DNA of 64,000 nucleotides from Streptomyces collinus Tu 365 (GTDB lineage: Bacteria; Actinomycetota; Actinomycetes; Streptomycetales; Streptomycetaceae), in assembly GCF_000444875.1 (NCBI RefSeq), contig NC_021985.1, positions 7,522,170-7,586,169 on the forward strand, in the 5' to 3' direction. The position numbers were made by a program, and so were the translations under genes. The first letter of the stretch is position 1; each line of letters opens with the position of its first letter. Under the pieces are notes generated by a model. That model saw only the letters and a list, made by a program, of their open reading frames with translations, was not told the DNA's origin and made no database searches. Below, in pieces: positions 53,401 to 60,000 of this stretch.

Positions 53401-54059
53401 TCCGGCGCGACGCCCGCGGCGAACTGCACTACCTCGGCCGCACCGACCACCAGCTCAAGCTGCGCGGCCACCGCATCGAGGCCGGCGAGGTGGAGGCGAC
53501 CCTGGTGCGCCACCCGGCGGTGCTGGACGCCGTGGTGAGCGTGCGCGAGGACGAGCCGGGGCTGCCGCGCCTGGTGGCCCACCTGCTCGTGGCGCCCGGC
53601 GCCGAGCCGCCCTCCGCGGCTCAGCTGAGGGCCTTCGCCGCCCGCACCCTGCCCGGCCCCATGGTGCCCTCGGCGTTCGTCACGCTGGACCGCTTCCCGC
53701 TCACGGAGAACGGCAAGACGGACCGGGCGGCGCTCCCCGCGCCCGGCCCGCTGGCGGAGGAGCCGGCCGCCGGGCACGTGCCGCCCCGCACCCCCACCGA
53801 GGAGGCCGTCGCCGCCCTGTGGGAGGAGGCCCTGGAGACCGCCGTGGGCGCCGAGGACGACTTCTTCGACCTGGGCGGCGACTCCCTGCGCGCCCTGCAG
53901 ATCGCCTCCCGCGCCAACGACCTCTTCGGCGTGACGCTCACCCCCCGCGACGTCCTGGTCAACCGCACCGTCGCCGCCCTGGCGGACCTGGTGGAGGAAC
54001 AGGTGCTGAGCGAACTCGAAGACGCCGCACGCGGCGACAGCGACCACGAAGAACGGTGA
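35496..54059 (+). CDS. Five-module non-ribosomal peptide synthetase
   Basis: A 6187-residue assembly-line enzyme with the order A-T / C-A-T-E / C-A-T-E / C-A-T-E / C-A-T. Phosphopantetheine serines in GGDS are at residues 555, 1610, 3116, 4633 and 6130. The first C domain is LCL type (SSAQRRLWFL, HHIVTDG); the next three follow E domains and are DCL type (LTPxQxGM). All three E domains keep HHxxxD. There is no starter C or acyl-loading domain, so the product begins with a free amino group. There is no C-terminal TE; a short acidic helix (EEQVLSELEDAAR...) ends the protein and probably docks to the next NRPS. Residues 2, 3 and 4 should be D. The ATG follows GGAGGA by 10 nt. No in-frame TTA was seen. 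Confidence 0.95.
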   Translation: MTDLHAQPPAAPARPPAVPPPARAQHATRHVPLGEQFTRWVTRDPHAPALTDGRRTWTYGELARRAARLASHLVASGAGPERTVALVLPRSMELIAAELAVALAGAAFLPVDPGYPAERRALMLADAAPAVVLDDPDLLRALMDSGKQDPKAPESHVLPDHAAYVIYTSGSTGTPKGVTVTHRGIGGFAAAAAERYAAGPGDRVLQFSSPSFDASVLELCVSVLSGALLVVPPDGPWLGDELAAVLDEHRITHALIPPAALATLPDPADTGGAPHLRTLIVGAEACPAALVDRWAPGRRMINSYGPTEATVVATWTGPLTAGTGTPAIGSPLPGTEAHVLDAAMRPVPAGTEGELYVGGDGLARGYLGRPGLTATRFVAHPFGPPGARLYRTGDRVRRRADGELEFLGRADRQVKVRGFRIEPGEIETALTRDPGVREAVVVVRDEEPARGRLVGYVTPADPARRPEPARLRAALATVLPAHMVPSAVVVLDAIPLTPQHKTDLRALPAPGGVPAEGHVEPRTDDERTLAGIWADVLGVHTVGVTDDFFDLGGDSILAARTLTRIRESLGVRLSLRDVFTARTVAALAPLTAEPSAAAPPDPITPAPRTGPVPLSSAQRRLWFLDDLAGGGAEYNTGVALRLRGPLDTPALRRALRRLAARHDSLRTTFATVDGQGVQLVAAEAVLPLRTADAGHLPDDRRDDAVERLLTEELRRPHDLTTGPLTRALLVRRGAEDHVLLLAQHHIVTDGWSVGVLTRDLAALYHAETRGEPDGLPRPGVQYPDFVLWERARRAGDTDADDLGYWKRRLAGLPHLELPTDRPRPAVRTTEGAAHRHDLPAHLVDRLRRLAQGRGTTVFTLFAGAAAVLFSRCSGQRDVAFGTVTTGRDRRELEDVTGFFANTVVLRGEVDDALTVDRFVESMRATVLDAFAHDGVPFDRVVEELAPPRDPSRTPLVQVLVVQQTAPERPPAAAGVRIEEHPLPRPAARFDLVFEFAPRADGGCGLTVEYSTGLYDAATAARMSRQLHRLLEGMVDGPHRTVAELPLLSDDERRTLLDSWNPPAPAGDPADGATLPALFEAQVRRTPDRTAVTCGGTRLDYAALNRRANRLARMLTARGAGPESLVALCLPRSADLLPVLWAVLKSGAGYLPVDPGYPAERIRHMLDDAAPALVVATRATAHALPGDCEPLLLEDAEPSGDGEADPTDADRIRPLHPSHPAYVIYTSGSTGRPKGVVVTHRSVAALAAWARETFGAQGLAHVVASTSLNFDVSVFELLCPLLAGGGVEVVADLPSLVDAPGPRKVGLLSGVPSVLSRVLGSGGAVEADTVVLAGEALPARTVRDIADVMPAAQVANLYGPTEATVYATAWFAHGTVPDQAPPIGRPVAHTRAYVLDRLLRPQPPGVTGELYLGGGGLARGYLRRPGLTAARFVADPFGAPGDRMYRTGDLVRWSADGSLEYLGRIDQQVKVRGFRIELGEVEEALRHCAGVTEAAATVRDGDGDGHRRLAGYVVAAPGARVDPEAVRRELGRTLPDYMVPAAVVVLPALPLNANGKLDRGRLPEPAPAETAVRHVTPRTPTERTLAAIWADVLHVERVGADDNFFALGGDSILSIQVVAQARQAGLTITSRDVYRHQTVAALARRADEAGSRGPAAAPAPVPATGSAPLTPIQRWLFDSAAERAGHFAQTLSVELRADVDAAALEAALGDVVAHHDALRSRFPADGTAVRWLIDGPAAPFRLARHTGPDTDTPHLGPHDLPGGPMLRAVLHDRGSGRPPVLHLAVHHLVVDGVSWRLLLDDLDLAYRARGTGGDGAVALPQKSSPLRQWAERLAAHAAAGGFDDEREYWTRATDGARSGLPSDRTGTNTYASQRSVTVRLDPHATEALLRTLPETYRTRANDVLLAALGRVLCGWTGHDRVLVDVEGHGREDLFADVDTSRTVGWFTTRHPVALAVPPEADWDAVLKQVKEQLRAVPHHGLGHGLLIRPGRDTAPLPATPAQISFNYLGRFGLSGTSEGLYGGLFRPLELDADPSASRPHALEVVGRLDGDGLEFTWFYSDELHRPETVEDLAGRYADALAGLARHASRPGAAGRTPSDFPLARLDQTHVDRIAGEHPADVEDVHPLTPTQAGMLFHRLSQDDRGVYFQQLTFVLDGVADPAVLAEAWQRVTDRTPVLRARVVWQDVTEPLLVVQRRAAVPVERPDWRGLSDAECDERLRALLDQDRARGVDLSRAPLQRLVLARVSDRAVRVVWSFDHLILDGWSLFQVLSDVFACHAGLTGTADAPLPDRRPFRDYVAWLRDRADRAEAERHWHSRLDGLDGTTALPFDREPRESHRAESTRAVRVTVPEATTRALRRLARTAGLTMNTLVQGAWAVLLGRQAATDEVVFGTTVSGRPPELPGADAMTGLFIATLPTRVTVPRDEPLLTWLARLQQEQSEDRRHDHVPLHRMRAFTRLPERAALFDSIVVFENYPVDDALAAAHGLRLTGLDGIETTNYPLSLVAYPGPELTLRLGYDPDLFDAATVERMAEYLTVLLDGLATAPGSTPARLPLLTAARREQVLHTWNDTATDAPAATTADLFAAQVRRTPDAVALLAGDERLTYRELDDRAAALAARLAARGVRPEVPVGVLMDRSAGLVVTQVALARLGGVYVPLDGRAPRERLRTMLAEAGAGLLLTDGAWEETATALLPAEHVLRPDDAGAAPAEPAAAPRVHPDNVQYLMFTSGSTGAPKGVAVRQRDVTALALDRAFTGHDRVLVHSPHAFDASTYELWVPLLRGGTAVLAPPGDLEAAVVRRAITEQGVSCLFLTIGLFRLLAQEDPACLSGAREVWTGGEAVPGSAVRRVLDACPGLTVVDVYGPTETTTFATRRVFRAGDALPATLPIGRPLDDTRVYVLDGALQPQPPGIPGELYVAGAGLARGYTGRPGATAARYLADPFGPPGGRMYRTGDIVRWSADGELHFVGRADDQIKIRGFRVEPAEIEARITGHPAIAEAVVSVSRHAGRKRLVAHLVPAPGAAVPAAAELRDRLSGDLPDYMIPAAFVTVAELPLTANGKVDRRRLPAPDLSAAADTAYRAPRTEAERVLAGIWAELLGVERAGADDNFFMLGGDSIVSIQVVSRARTAGLALTPRDVFRHPTLAALATAATGATATVAGTAPVSGEAGLTPIQHWFLDAEPPRPEYFNQSVLVETAGAVDTDALAAALAALWAHHDALRARFTRAADGTWHQEITAADTGAPRLLDVHDLHALDAEAAAQAEEHLSHEAHTGFRLDTGPLVAARLFTRADGPARLLLAAHHLIVDGVSWRVLLEDLETAYGQARAGEPIRLPGRTTSARTWVQRLTRRTRAGEFAAQRAHWEAVSRHCAAPLPVDLDGGNTAGDLCAVTVRLDRRRTDDLLRRVPGVYRTRIDDVLLTALGRVLTDWTGRGTVAVGLEGHGREDQLFDDLDLSRTVGWFTSLFPVALRLPEGDWGAALKSVKEQLRAVPDRGVGYGALRHLAGDEALAAAPLPGISFNYLGRFDWSADGGALVGSVPGGLGGAEDPGAPRPHLLDVVARVEDDELEITWHYSGGRHREETVHALAAGMLRSLEEIVAHCAAPDAGGRTPSDFPLARLDQGAVDRIAGDGRTVEDVYPLTPMQAGMLFHSLMDAGARTYVNQVQVVLHGVTDPHALAEAWRHTADATAILRTRLVWQETAEPLQVVQRRAVLPVTHHDWSGRSAEECARDMEALLDADRRAGIDLAAAPLTRLALIRLAPDRVRMVWTFHHVLLDGWSAAQVFDEVCERYAALTAGRRPQVPGRAPFADYLRWLAGRDTGRAERYWRGTLAGFTAPTALPRDRRPADAHRTSSSGTVRVALGPEVSARLKETAQRAGLTVNTMLQGAWGLLLHHFGGGDDVVFGTTVSGRPAELPGVTSMVGLFINTVPTRLRIDGRRPLLEWLREVQTAQSEARGHDFVSLAQVQGWSEVPGGTNLFDSIVVFENYPFDAGALARHGLAVEQERDLEPTNYPLSVVVAPGDDVTVSLDYDPQGFDAATVEGLGAALRTLLTSMADGAGHRLADLPVLAPDDGRRLLDRLAGPVAEPPHRTLPDVFADQAARTPDAPAVTAGAEHLTYRQLNERADRLARLLIEAGAGPERFVALALPRGADLIVALLAVLKSGAAYLPVDPGHPADRIAFLFEDVRPDAVITCAETSARLPEGPYTRIALDDAACAARLAAGSAAPVSDGERRSALLPEHPAYVIHTSGSTGRPKGVVVSHASVVALTDWAAAEFTGRGLDHVVASTSLNFDVSVFEILSPLLAGGHVELVRDVLALAERPGPWHAGLLSAVPSALGRLLAEDTVRVTAGTVVLAGEALPARAVRQVHAAIPGCRVMNIYGPTEATVYATAFTCDPADPDRDPPIGRPVGGARAYVLDARLRPVPTGAPGELYLAGTGVARGYLNRPGLTASRFLADPFGPPGGRMYRTGDLVRWTADGDLVYLGRTDDQVKVRGFRIELGEVEAVLAGHPEVAAAAARVVEHEGHKRLVGYAVPRGGDTPAPADLRAFLARTLPDHLVPAVVVPLERLPLGATGKLDRRALPEPVWSAPAAEGGRPPRTDGERTLAAIWSEVLGVADVGATDNYFALGGDSILGIQIVSAARRAGLALTPRHLFRHQTVAELAAAVEEAPAATADAEQGPVTGDVPLTPVQHWLFDTLGGDPARLTQAVSYELAPGTDVPLLRAALAAVLERHDALRMRCEQDADGRWRQYGTPPGAAPHLDVHDTPKEPAAVAAGLCAGFDLAKGPLLKAALCRPDGHRPPVLVLAAHHLVVDAVSWRVLLEDLDTAHRALRAGATPALGAKTTSFRTWARRLAAYTADGGFDDELAHWSALRPTALPTDLDGGNAGADEETVTVSLGEEDTRRLLQEVPDAYRTRVNDVLLCAVGRVLARWTGQDRVVLALEGHGREDLFDDVDLSRTVGWFTTMFPVGLDVPRDADLATALKTVKENLRGVPRGGVGYGALRHLHPTAGRALPGLPQVGFNYLGQQDRTGPADGLLRAPHDGLTGGMDPSADRPHLLDVLGRVSGGRLEFTWSYSRRAHRHDTVARLARETAQELREIVRHCSAPGAGGRTPSDFPLAALDQRAVDRLAGDGRDVTDVYPLTPTQTGMVVHGMDEPGEGLYVEQITFVADGVREPRLLAAAWQHVVDRTPVLRTAVALGELPVPLQTVHRHVTLPVTELDWSGLDPARRRTALERLLDEDRARGLALDHPPLLRVTLIRLGPDEVRVVWTFHHVLLDGWSVFHVLSDVMAAHAALAAGGEPELPPRRPFADYAAWLAGRDAAAAEEHWKTALAGYAAPTALPYDRRPAPGAAARSGTWLSRRLGADGTARLTDFARRHRLTLNTLVQGAWALLLARAGGEREVCFGTTVSGRPADLAGADTITGLFITTLPARITVDESTPCAAWLRELQAARAEDRRFDHVPLTDLHQWSELPPGTSLFDSLLVFENYPVGDATAGAHGVRIRDLDAREATNYPLTVVISPGDELSVELGYDPRYFDEATAEALAARLTHTLTALAASGDRAPLYTVDVLPPAERHRLLHGPARPHLPPVPPATLPALFETAADRWPDRTALDTGESTLTFGEAEAHANRLAHRLLARGAGPGDLVALVLARSADMALAQLAVTKAGAAFVPVDPGYPAERVALMLRDADPAVTLTAEEVAGLLAAPPDGTPAHRPTDADRVRPLQLDDPAYVIYTSGSTGTPKGVVVTHRGLAGFAAAEAAHYRVSAGDRVLAFATPSFDASVLELCMAWPSGAALVVPPPGPLLGADLAGFLRTGRITHTLLPPAALATLPPDTPGTLPDLRTLIVGADACRAELAARWAPHHRMVNSYGPTEATVVATWSDPLVPDGGAPPIGRALPATGAYVLDARLRPVPDGVPGELWLAGPALARGYLGRPGLTATRFTADPFGPPGTRMYRTGDLVRRDARGELHYLGRTDHQLKLRGHRIEAGEVEATLVRHPAVLDAVVSVREDEPGLPRLVAHLLVAPGAEPPSAAQLRAFAARTLPGPMVPSAFVTLDRFPLTENGKTDRAALPAPGPLAEEPAAGHVPPRTPTEEAVAALWEEALETAVGAEDDFFDLGGDSLRALQIASRANDLFGVTLTPRDVLVNRTVAALADLVEEQVLSELEDAARGDSDHEER
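35580..37270 (+). other. NRPS module 1: A-T (initiation)
   Basis: Adenylation motif YTSGSTGTPKG near residue 167. The pocket residues read by alignment to GrsA are D-A-L-L-I-G-S-V-V-K, which looks like a hydrophobic or aromatic specificity (DALxxGxVVK codes include Tyr). The A10 motif is TPQHKTDL instead of NGK; the lysine is kept. Confidence 0.75.
37325..41850 (+). other. NRPS module 2: C(LCL)-A-T-E
   Basis: C-domain HHIVTDG at residues 744-750. Pocket code read as D-V-F-S-V-A-L-V-Y-K; I do not recognise its substrate. T serine 1610 and E-domain HHLVVDG at 1785 are intact. The residue is predicted to be D. Confidence 0.75.
41855..46370 (+). other. NRPS module 3: C(DCL)-A-T-E
   Basis: The C-domain motif is DHLILDG (residue 2257 onward); the first His of HHxxxDG is Asp while the catalytic second His is kept. 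Pocket code D-A-Y-F-W-G-V-T-F-K resembles Ile/Val codes. E-domain HHLIVDG starts at residue 3301. Confidence 0.75.
46385..50900 (+). other. NRPS module 4: C(DCL)-A-T-E
   Basis: C-domain HHVLLDG at 3770. A3 motif is HTSGSTGRPKG (Tyr to His). Pocket code D-V-F-S-V-A-I-V-Y-K is nearly that of module 2, so the same residue is likely. A10 reads ATGKLDR. The E domain has HHLVVDA at 4811. Confidence 0.75.
50910..54000 (+). other. NRPS module 5: C(DCL)-A-T
   Basis: C-domain HHVLLDG at 5277. Pocket code D-A-L-L-I-G-S-V-V-K is identical to module 1. No E domain, so an L-residue; T serine 6130. Confidence 0.75.
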
Positions 54060-54072
54060 GGACCGGACGACC

Positions 54073-57000
54073 ATGACGTCTTCGAAGCGAAACCGCGCCG
54101 AGGCCCTGCCCCAGGACCTCCAGGAAGTGCTCCGCCGCCGGCTCGCCGGACGGGCCGCCGGCACCCCGGACGCCCCCGCGCCGCGGGCCGTCCCGCGGGC
54201 GGACCGCACCCGCCCGCTGCCGCTGTCCTTCGCCCAGCAGCGCCTGTGGTTCCTCGACCGGCTGCGCCCCGGCGACGCGCGCTACAACAGCGCCGTCGCG
54301 GTGCGTTTCACCGGGGCCCTCGACCGCACCGCCCTGTCCGGCGCGCTGGAGCACGTGGTCTCCCGGCACGAGGCGCTGCGCACCACGTTCCGGGAGACCG
54401 ACGGCAGACCCGTGCAGCGCGTGCACCCCGCCGGGCCGGTCCCGCTGCCCGTACGGGACCTGACGGCTCCCGGCGAGCGGCCGGCCGGCCTGGACGCCGT
54501 GCTCCTGGCCGAGTACGAGCGCCCCTTCGACCTGGAGACCGGGCCGTTGCTGCGCGCCCTGCTGCTGCGCGAGGCGCCCGACGCGCACGTGCTGCTGCTG
54601 ACGGCCCATCACATCGTCACCGACGGCTGGTCGATGGGCGTGGTGCTGCAGGAGCTGTGCGCCGCCTACGACGCGCTCGCCCGCGGGGAGCGGCCCACGC
54701 CGGAGCCGGTCGCCACGCAGTACCCGGACTTCGCGGTCTGGCAGCGCGAGCAACTGTCCGGGGCCCGGCTGGAGCGTGAACTGGCGCACTGGAAGGAGCG
54801 GTTGTCGGGGGCGGTGGCGCCCGCACTGCCACTGGACCGGCCGCGCGGCGGCGAGGAGTCCGGCGCCGGCGCGGTGCACACCTTCACCGTCCCCGCGGCC
54901 ACCACGGCCCGGCTCAGGCGGCTCGCGGCCGGGCAGCACACCACGCTGTTCACCGCCCTGGTCGCCGCCTGCCAGGCCCTGCTGGCCCGCTGGTCCGGGC
55001 AGGACGACTGCACCGTCGGCTCGCTGACCCCCGGCCGCGGCCGCACCGACCTGGGACGGGCCGTCGGCTTCTTCGTCAACACCGTGGCGCTGCGCACCCG
55101 CGTGGAGACCACCGGTTCCTTCCGCGAACTGCTCACCGCCGCCGCCGACACCGTCAACGACGCCTTCGCCCACGGCGACACGCCGTTCGAGCGGCTGGTG
55201 GAGGCGGTCGGCGCGACCCGGGAGCCGGGCCGCAACCCCCTGTTCGACGTGATGGTCCTGCTGCACCCGGCGCCGCCCGCCGCACCCGACCCGCACGGCC
55301 TGGCCACCGCGCCGGTCGCCGTGCCCCGGCGGGCCGCCACCTTCGACCTGAGCGTGGAGTTCGTCCCGGACGGGGACGGGCTGACGGGCCTGCTGGAGTA
55401 CCGCACCGACCTGTTCGACGCGGCCACCGCCGAGCGCATGGCCGACCAGCTGCTGCGCACGCTGGACGGCGCCGCCGCCGATCCCGACCGGCCGCTCGGA
55501 GCCCTGCCCCTGCTCTCGCCCCGGCAGACACGGCAGGTGACGCGGGACTGGAACGCGACCGCGCGGCCCGTACCCCGGGAGACCCTGCCCGAGCTGTTCG
55601 CGCGACAGGCCGCCCGCACCCCGCACGCCACCGCCCTGGTCGCCGGGGACGTGACCCTGGACTACGCGGAACTCGACGCCCGCGCCGACCGCCTGGCCCG
55701 CCACCTCTCCGCGCGCGGCGCGGGCCCCGAGCGGCTGGTCGCCCTCCGGCTGCCGCGCACCGCCGACATGATCGTGGCGATCCTCGCCGTCTGGAAGGCG
55801 GGCGCCGGCTACCTGCCCCTGGACCCCGCGCTGCCCGAGGACCGGGTGCGGTTCCTGCTGGACGACGCGCGCCCTGCGCTCGTCCTGGACGAGGCCGCGC
55901 TGCGGGACGTGCCCGGCACCGCCCCCGAAGCGCCCCACGGCCGCCTCGCCCCGCCGGAGCCCGGCACCACCGCCTACGTCATCTACACCTCCGGCTCCAC
56001 CGGCCGCCCCAAGGGCGTCGCCGTGGCCCACCGGTCCCTGGCCAACCTCCTGGCGAGCCACCGTGAGGGCTTCGTCGCCGAGGCGGGCGGCGGGCCGCTG
56101 CGGGTGGCCCTGACCGCGTCGTTCTCCTTCGACACCTCGCTGGAGGGCGTGCTGCTGATGGCCGACGGCCACCCGCTGCACCTGGTCGACGAGACGACCC
56201 GGCTGGACGCCGCCGCGCTCGTCGAGTACGTCGTCGAACACCGCATCGACTTCCTCGACCTGACCCCCACCTACCTGCGCCAGCTGCTGCCCGCCGGGCT
56301 GCTCACCGACCCCCGCCACCGTCCCCGGGTGCTGATGCTGGGCGGCGAGGCCGTCGGCCCCGGCCTGTGGCGGGAGCTGGCCGGGCGGCCGGACGTGGCC
56401 GCGTACAACTTCTACGGGCCCACCGAGTGCACGGTCGACGCCCTGGCCTGCCGCATCGAGGGCGACGACCGCCCGACCGTGGGCCGTCCGCTCGCCAACG
56501 TGCGCGCCTACGTCCTCGACGACCGGCTCCAGCCGGTGCCGCCCGGTGTGGGCGGCGAACTGTACCTGGCCGGCGTGCAGTTGGCGCGCGGCTACGCGGG
56601 CCGGCCGGGGCTGACCGCCGCACGCTTCCTGCCCGATCCGTTCGGGCCGCCCGGCGCCCGCATGTACCGCACCGGCGACCTGGCCCGCTGGACCGGCGAC
56701 GGCCGCCTGGACTACCTGGGGCGCGCCGACGACCAGGTCAAGGTGCGCGGCCACCGCATCGAGCCCGGCGAGGTGGAGGCGGCCCTGACGGACCTGCCCG
56801 GGGTGGCGGCCGCAGCGGTCGTCGCCGTCGCCGACCCGCACGGCCACCTCCGGCTGGCCGCCTACCTCGTCCCCGCGGACCGCGGCACACGGCTCGTCGC
56901 GGGCGACGTGCGGGCGGCCTGCCGGCGCGTGCTGCCCGACCACATGGTGCCGTCCTCCTTCACCGTCCTGGACGCCCTGCCGACGACCGTCAGCGGCAAG

Positions 57001-60000
57001 GTCGACCGGCGGGCCCTGCCCGCACCCGACCTCGACGGCGGTGAGCAGGAGAGGGAGTTCGTCGCCCCGCGCACCCCCGAGGAGGAGACCCTCGCCCGTA
57101 TCTGGACCGAGGTGCTGGGCGTGCGCCGGGTCGGCGTCACGGACAACTTCTTCGAGCTGGGCGGCGACTCCATCCTCAGCATCCAGGCCGTCTCCCGCGC
57201 CCGCGCGGCCGGCCTGCACCTGACCTCGCGGGACGTCTTCCGCCACCAGACCGTCGCCGACCTCGCCGCCGCCGCGTCGGCGCGCACCGCCGCCGTGCCC
57301 GCGCCCCGGCGGCCGCGCGAGGAGGGCCCGGCGCCGCTGACGCCGATCCAGGAGTGGTTCTTCGCCGCGCACGGCCCGCTGCGCCACTTCACCATGTCGA
57401 TGCTGCTGGACCTGCCCCACGACCTGGACGAGCGGGCCCTGGAGCGCGCCCTGGAGGCGCTGGCCGCCCACCACCCGGCGCTGCGCACCCGCTTCGCGCG
57501 CTCGGGGGACACCTGGCGCCAGCACCCCGGCGAGGGCCCGCGCACCGGCCTGCTCACCCGGCACGACCTGTCCCGCGCCGCCGACCCGGCGACCGCCCGC
57601 GAGGAGGCCGCCGAGGCGGCCCGCGCCGCCCTGGACCCGCAGGCCGGCGCCCTGCTGCGGGCGGCCCTGCTGACCTGCCCCGGTGAGCGCCCCCGGCTGT
57701 TCCTCACCGCCCACCACCTGGCGGTGGACAGCGTCTCCTGGCGCATCCTCCTCGCCGACCTCGCCCAGGCGTACCACCGAGCGGCCCAGGGTGATCCGGC
57801 CGAACCGGACCCCGTCGCCACGCCGTTCGCCGACTGGGCCGCGCACCTGTCCCGCCGGGTGCGCGCCGGCGAGCTCGACGCCGACCTGTCGCACTGGACG
57901 GCCGAGGCCGCCGAGGCCCGCACCCCGCTGCCCGTCGACCGTCCCGGCACCCCGCTCGCCGGCTCGGTGCGCACCCTGCGCACCCGCGTGGACCGCGCCA
58001 CCACCGGCGCCCTGCTGCGCCAGGTGCCCGCGGTCTACCGCACGCAGGTCAACGACGTGCTGCTGAGCGCGCTGAGCCGGGTCCTCGCCGACTGGACCGG
58101 CGGCGGGCGCGTGACCGTCGCCCTGGAGGGCCACGGCCGCGAGGACGACACGCTCGACCTGTCCCGCACGGTGGGCTGGTTCACCACCCAGTACCCCGTC
58201 ACCCTCACGCCCGCGGGGCCGTCCGGCGCACCCGACTGGGGCGCCACCCTGAAGGCGGTGAAGGAGCGGCTGCGGGCCGTGCCCCGGCACGGCCTCGGCT
58301 ACGAGGCCCTGGCCCGCCTCGGCTCGCCCGACCCGGCCGCCCGCGCCCTGCGGGACCTCCCGCTGCCGCAGGTCTGCTTCAACTACCACGGCCAGTGGGA
58401 GGCCGGCGACGGACGGGACTTCACCCCGGCGGGCGAGGTGCCCGGCCGGGACATGGCGGCCGGCGAACCGCTGGACCACCTGCTGGACGTCTCCGCCGTG
58501 GTCGCCGGCGGCGAACTGGAGATCACCTGGCACTACAGCGACCAGGTGCACGACGAGGACACCGTCCGCGCCCTGGCCGACGGCATGACCCGCGCGCTCG
58601 CCGCCATCGCCGAGCACTGCGCCCGCCCCGGCGCGGGCGGCCGCACCCCCTCCGACTTCCCGCTGGCCCGCCTCGGCCAGGACCGCCTGGACCGGCTGGC
58701 CGGCGACGGACGGGACGTGGAGGACATCCTGCCGCTGACCCCGCTCCAGGAGGGCATGCTCTTCCACCGGCTGGTCGGCGGCGACGACGACGTCTACGTG
58801 GACCAGGCGGCGCTGCTGCTGGACGGCGTCACCGACCCGCACGCCTTCGCCGCGGCCTGGCAGCGCGTCACCGAGCGCACGCCCGCCCTGCGCACCGGCG
58901 TGGTCTGGGAGGACGTCCCCGTGCCCCTCCAGGTCGTCCGCCGGGACGTGACGGTGCCGGTCACCCACCTCGACTGGCGGGACCTGGACGAGCCGGAGCG
59001 GGCCGAGCGCCTGGCCCGGCTGCGCACGGACGACCTGGCCCGCGGCATCGACCTCGCCACGGCGCCGCTGATGCGGCTGACCCTGGTCCGGCTGCCCGGC
59101 GCGCGGCTGCACCTGCTGTGGACCTCCCACCACCTGATCCTCGACGGCTGGAGCCTCGCCCAGGTGCTCACCGAGGTGTGCGAGGAGTACGCGGCGCTCA
59201 CCGCCGGGGCCGAGTCCCGGCCGCCGGTACGGCGCCCCTTCGGCGACTACGTGCGCTGGCTCGCCGAGCAGGACCCGGCCGCCGCCCGCGCGCACTGGCA
59301 GGGCGTCCTCGCCGGCTTCACCACCCCCACCCCGCTGCCCACCGACCGCCCCCTGCGCGACGCCCACCTGGCCCGCTCCGCCGGCCTGCACACGGCCGGC
59401 CTGGACGACGCGGCGTCGGCCCGGCTGGCGCGCACCGCACGCGAGGCCGGCCTCACCCTCAACACGGTCGTGCAGGGCGCCTGGGCGCTGCTGCTCGCCC
59501 GTCACGGCGCCGAGGACGACGTCGTGTTCGGCACCACCGTCTCCGGCCGCCCCGACGACCTGCCCGGCGTCGAGTCGATGGTGGGCATGTTCATCAACAC
59601 CGTGCCCACCCGGGTACGCGTCGACGCCGCACGTACGGCCCGTGCCTGGCTGCGCGAACTGCAGGACGCGCAGGCCGAGTCCAGGCGGTTCGCGGCGGTG
59701 TCCCTGGCCGAGCTGACCCAGCTCAGCGAGGTGCCCTCCGGCAGCCCGCTGTTCCACAGCATGGTCGCCTTCGAGAACTACCCCTTCGACGAGGCCCGCA
59801 CCGCCGGCTCCGGGGTGCGCCTGGCCGGGGTGACCTCCCGCGACGCCACCAACTACCCCCTCGTGCTCCGCGCCCACCACGGCGAACGGCTCGGCTTCGA
59901 CCTCGCCTACGACCCCGCCCTGTTCGACGCGGCGACCGTCCGCTCCCTCGCCGACCGGCTGTGCCGGCTGCTCACCGAGCTGGCCGACGGCCCCGACCGG

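Noticed and set aside
46269..54209. A 2646-codon open frame on the minus strand across the NRPS genes, with similar long frames at 53959-60210, 60340-63915 and 36120-40805
   Set aside because: These are antisense shadows caused by the high GC content. The translations are low-complexity Gly/Arg/Val/Gln-rich with no domain, while the plus strand encodes intact NRPS motifs throughout.
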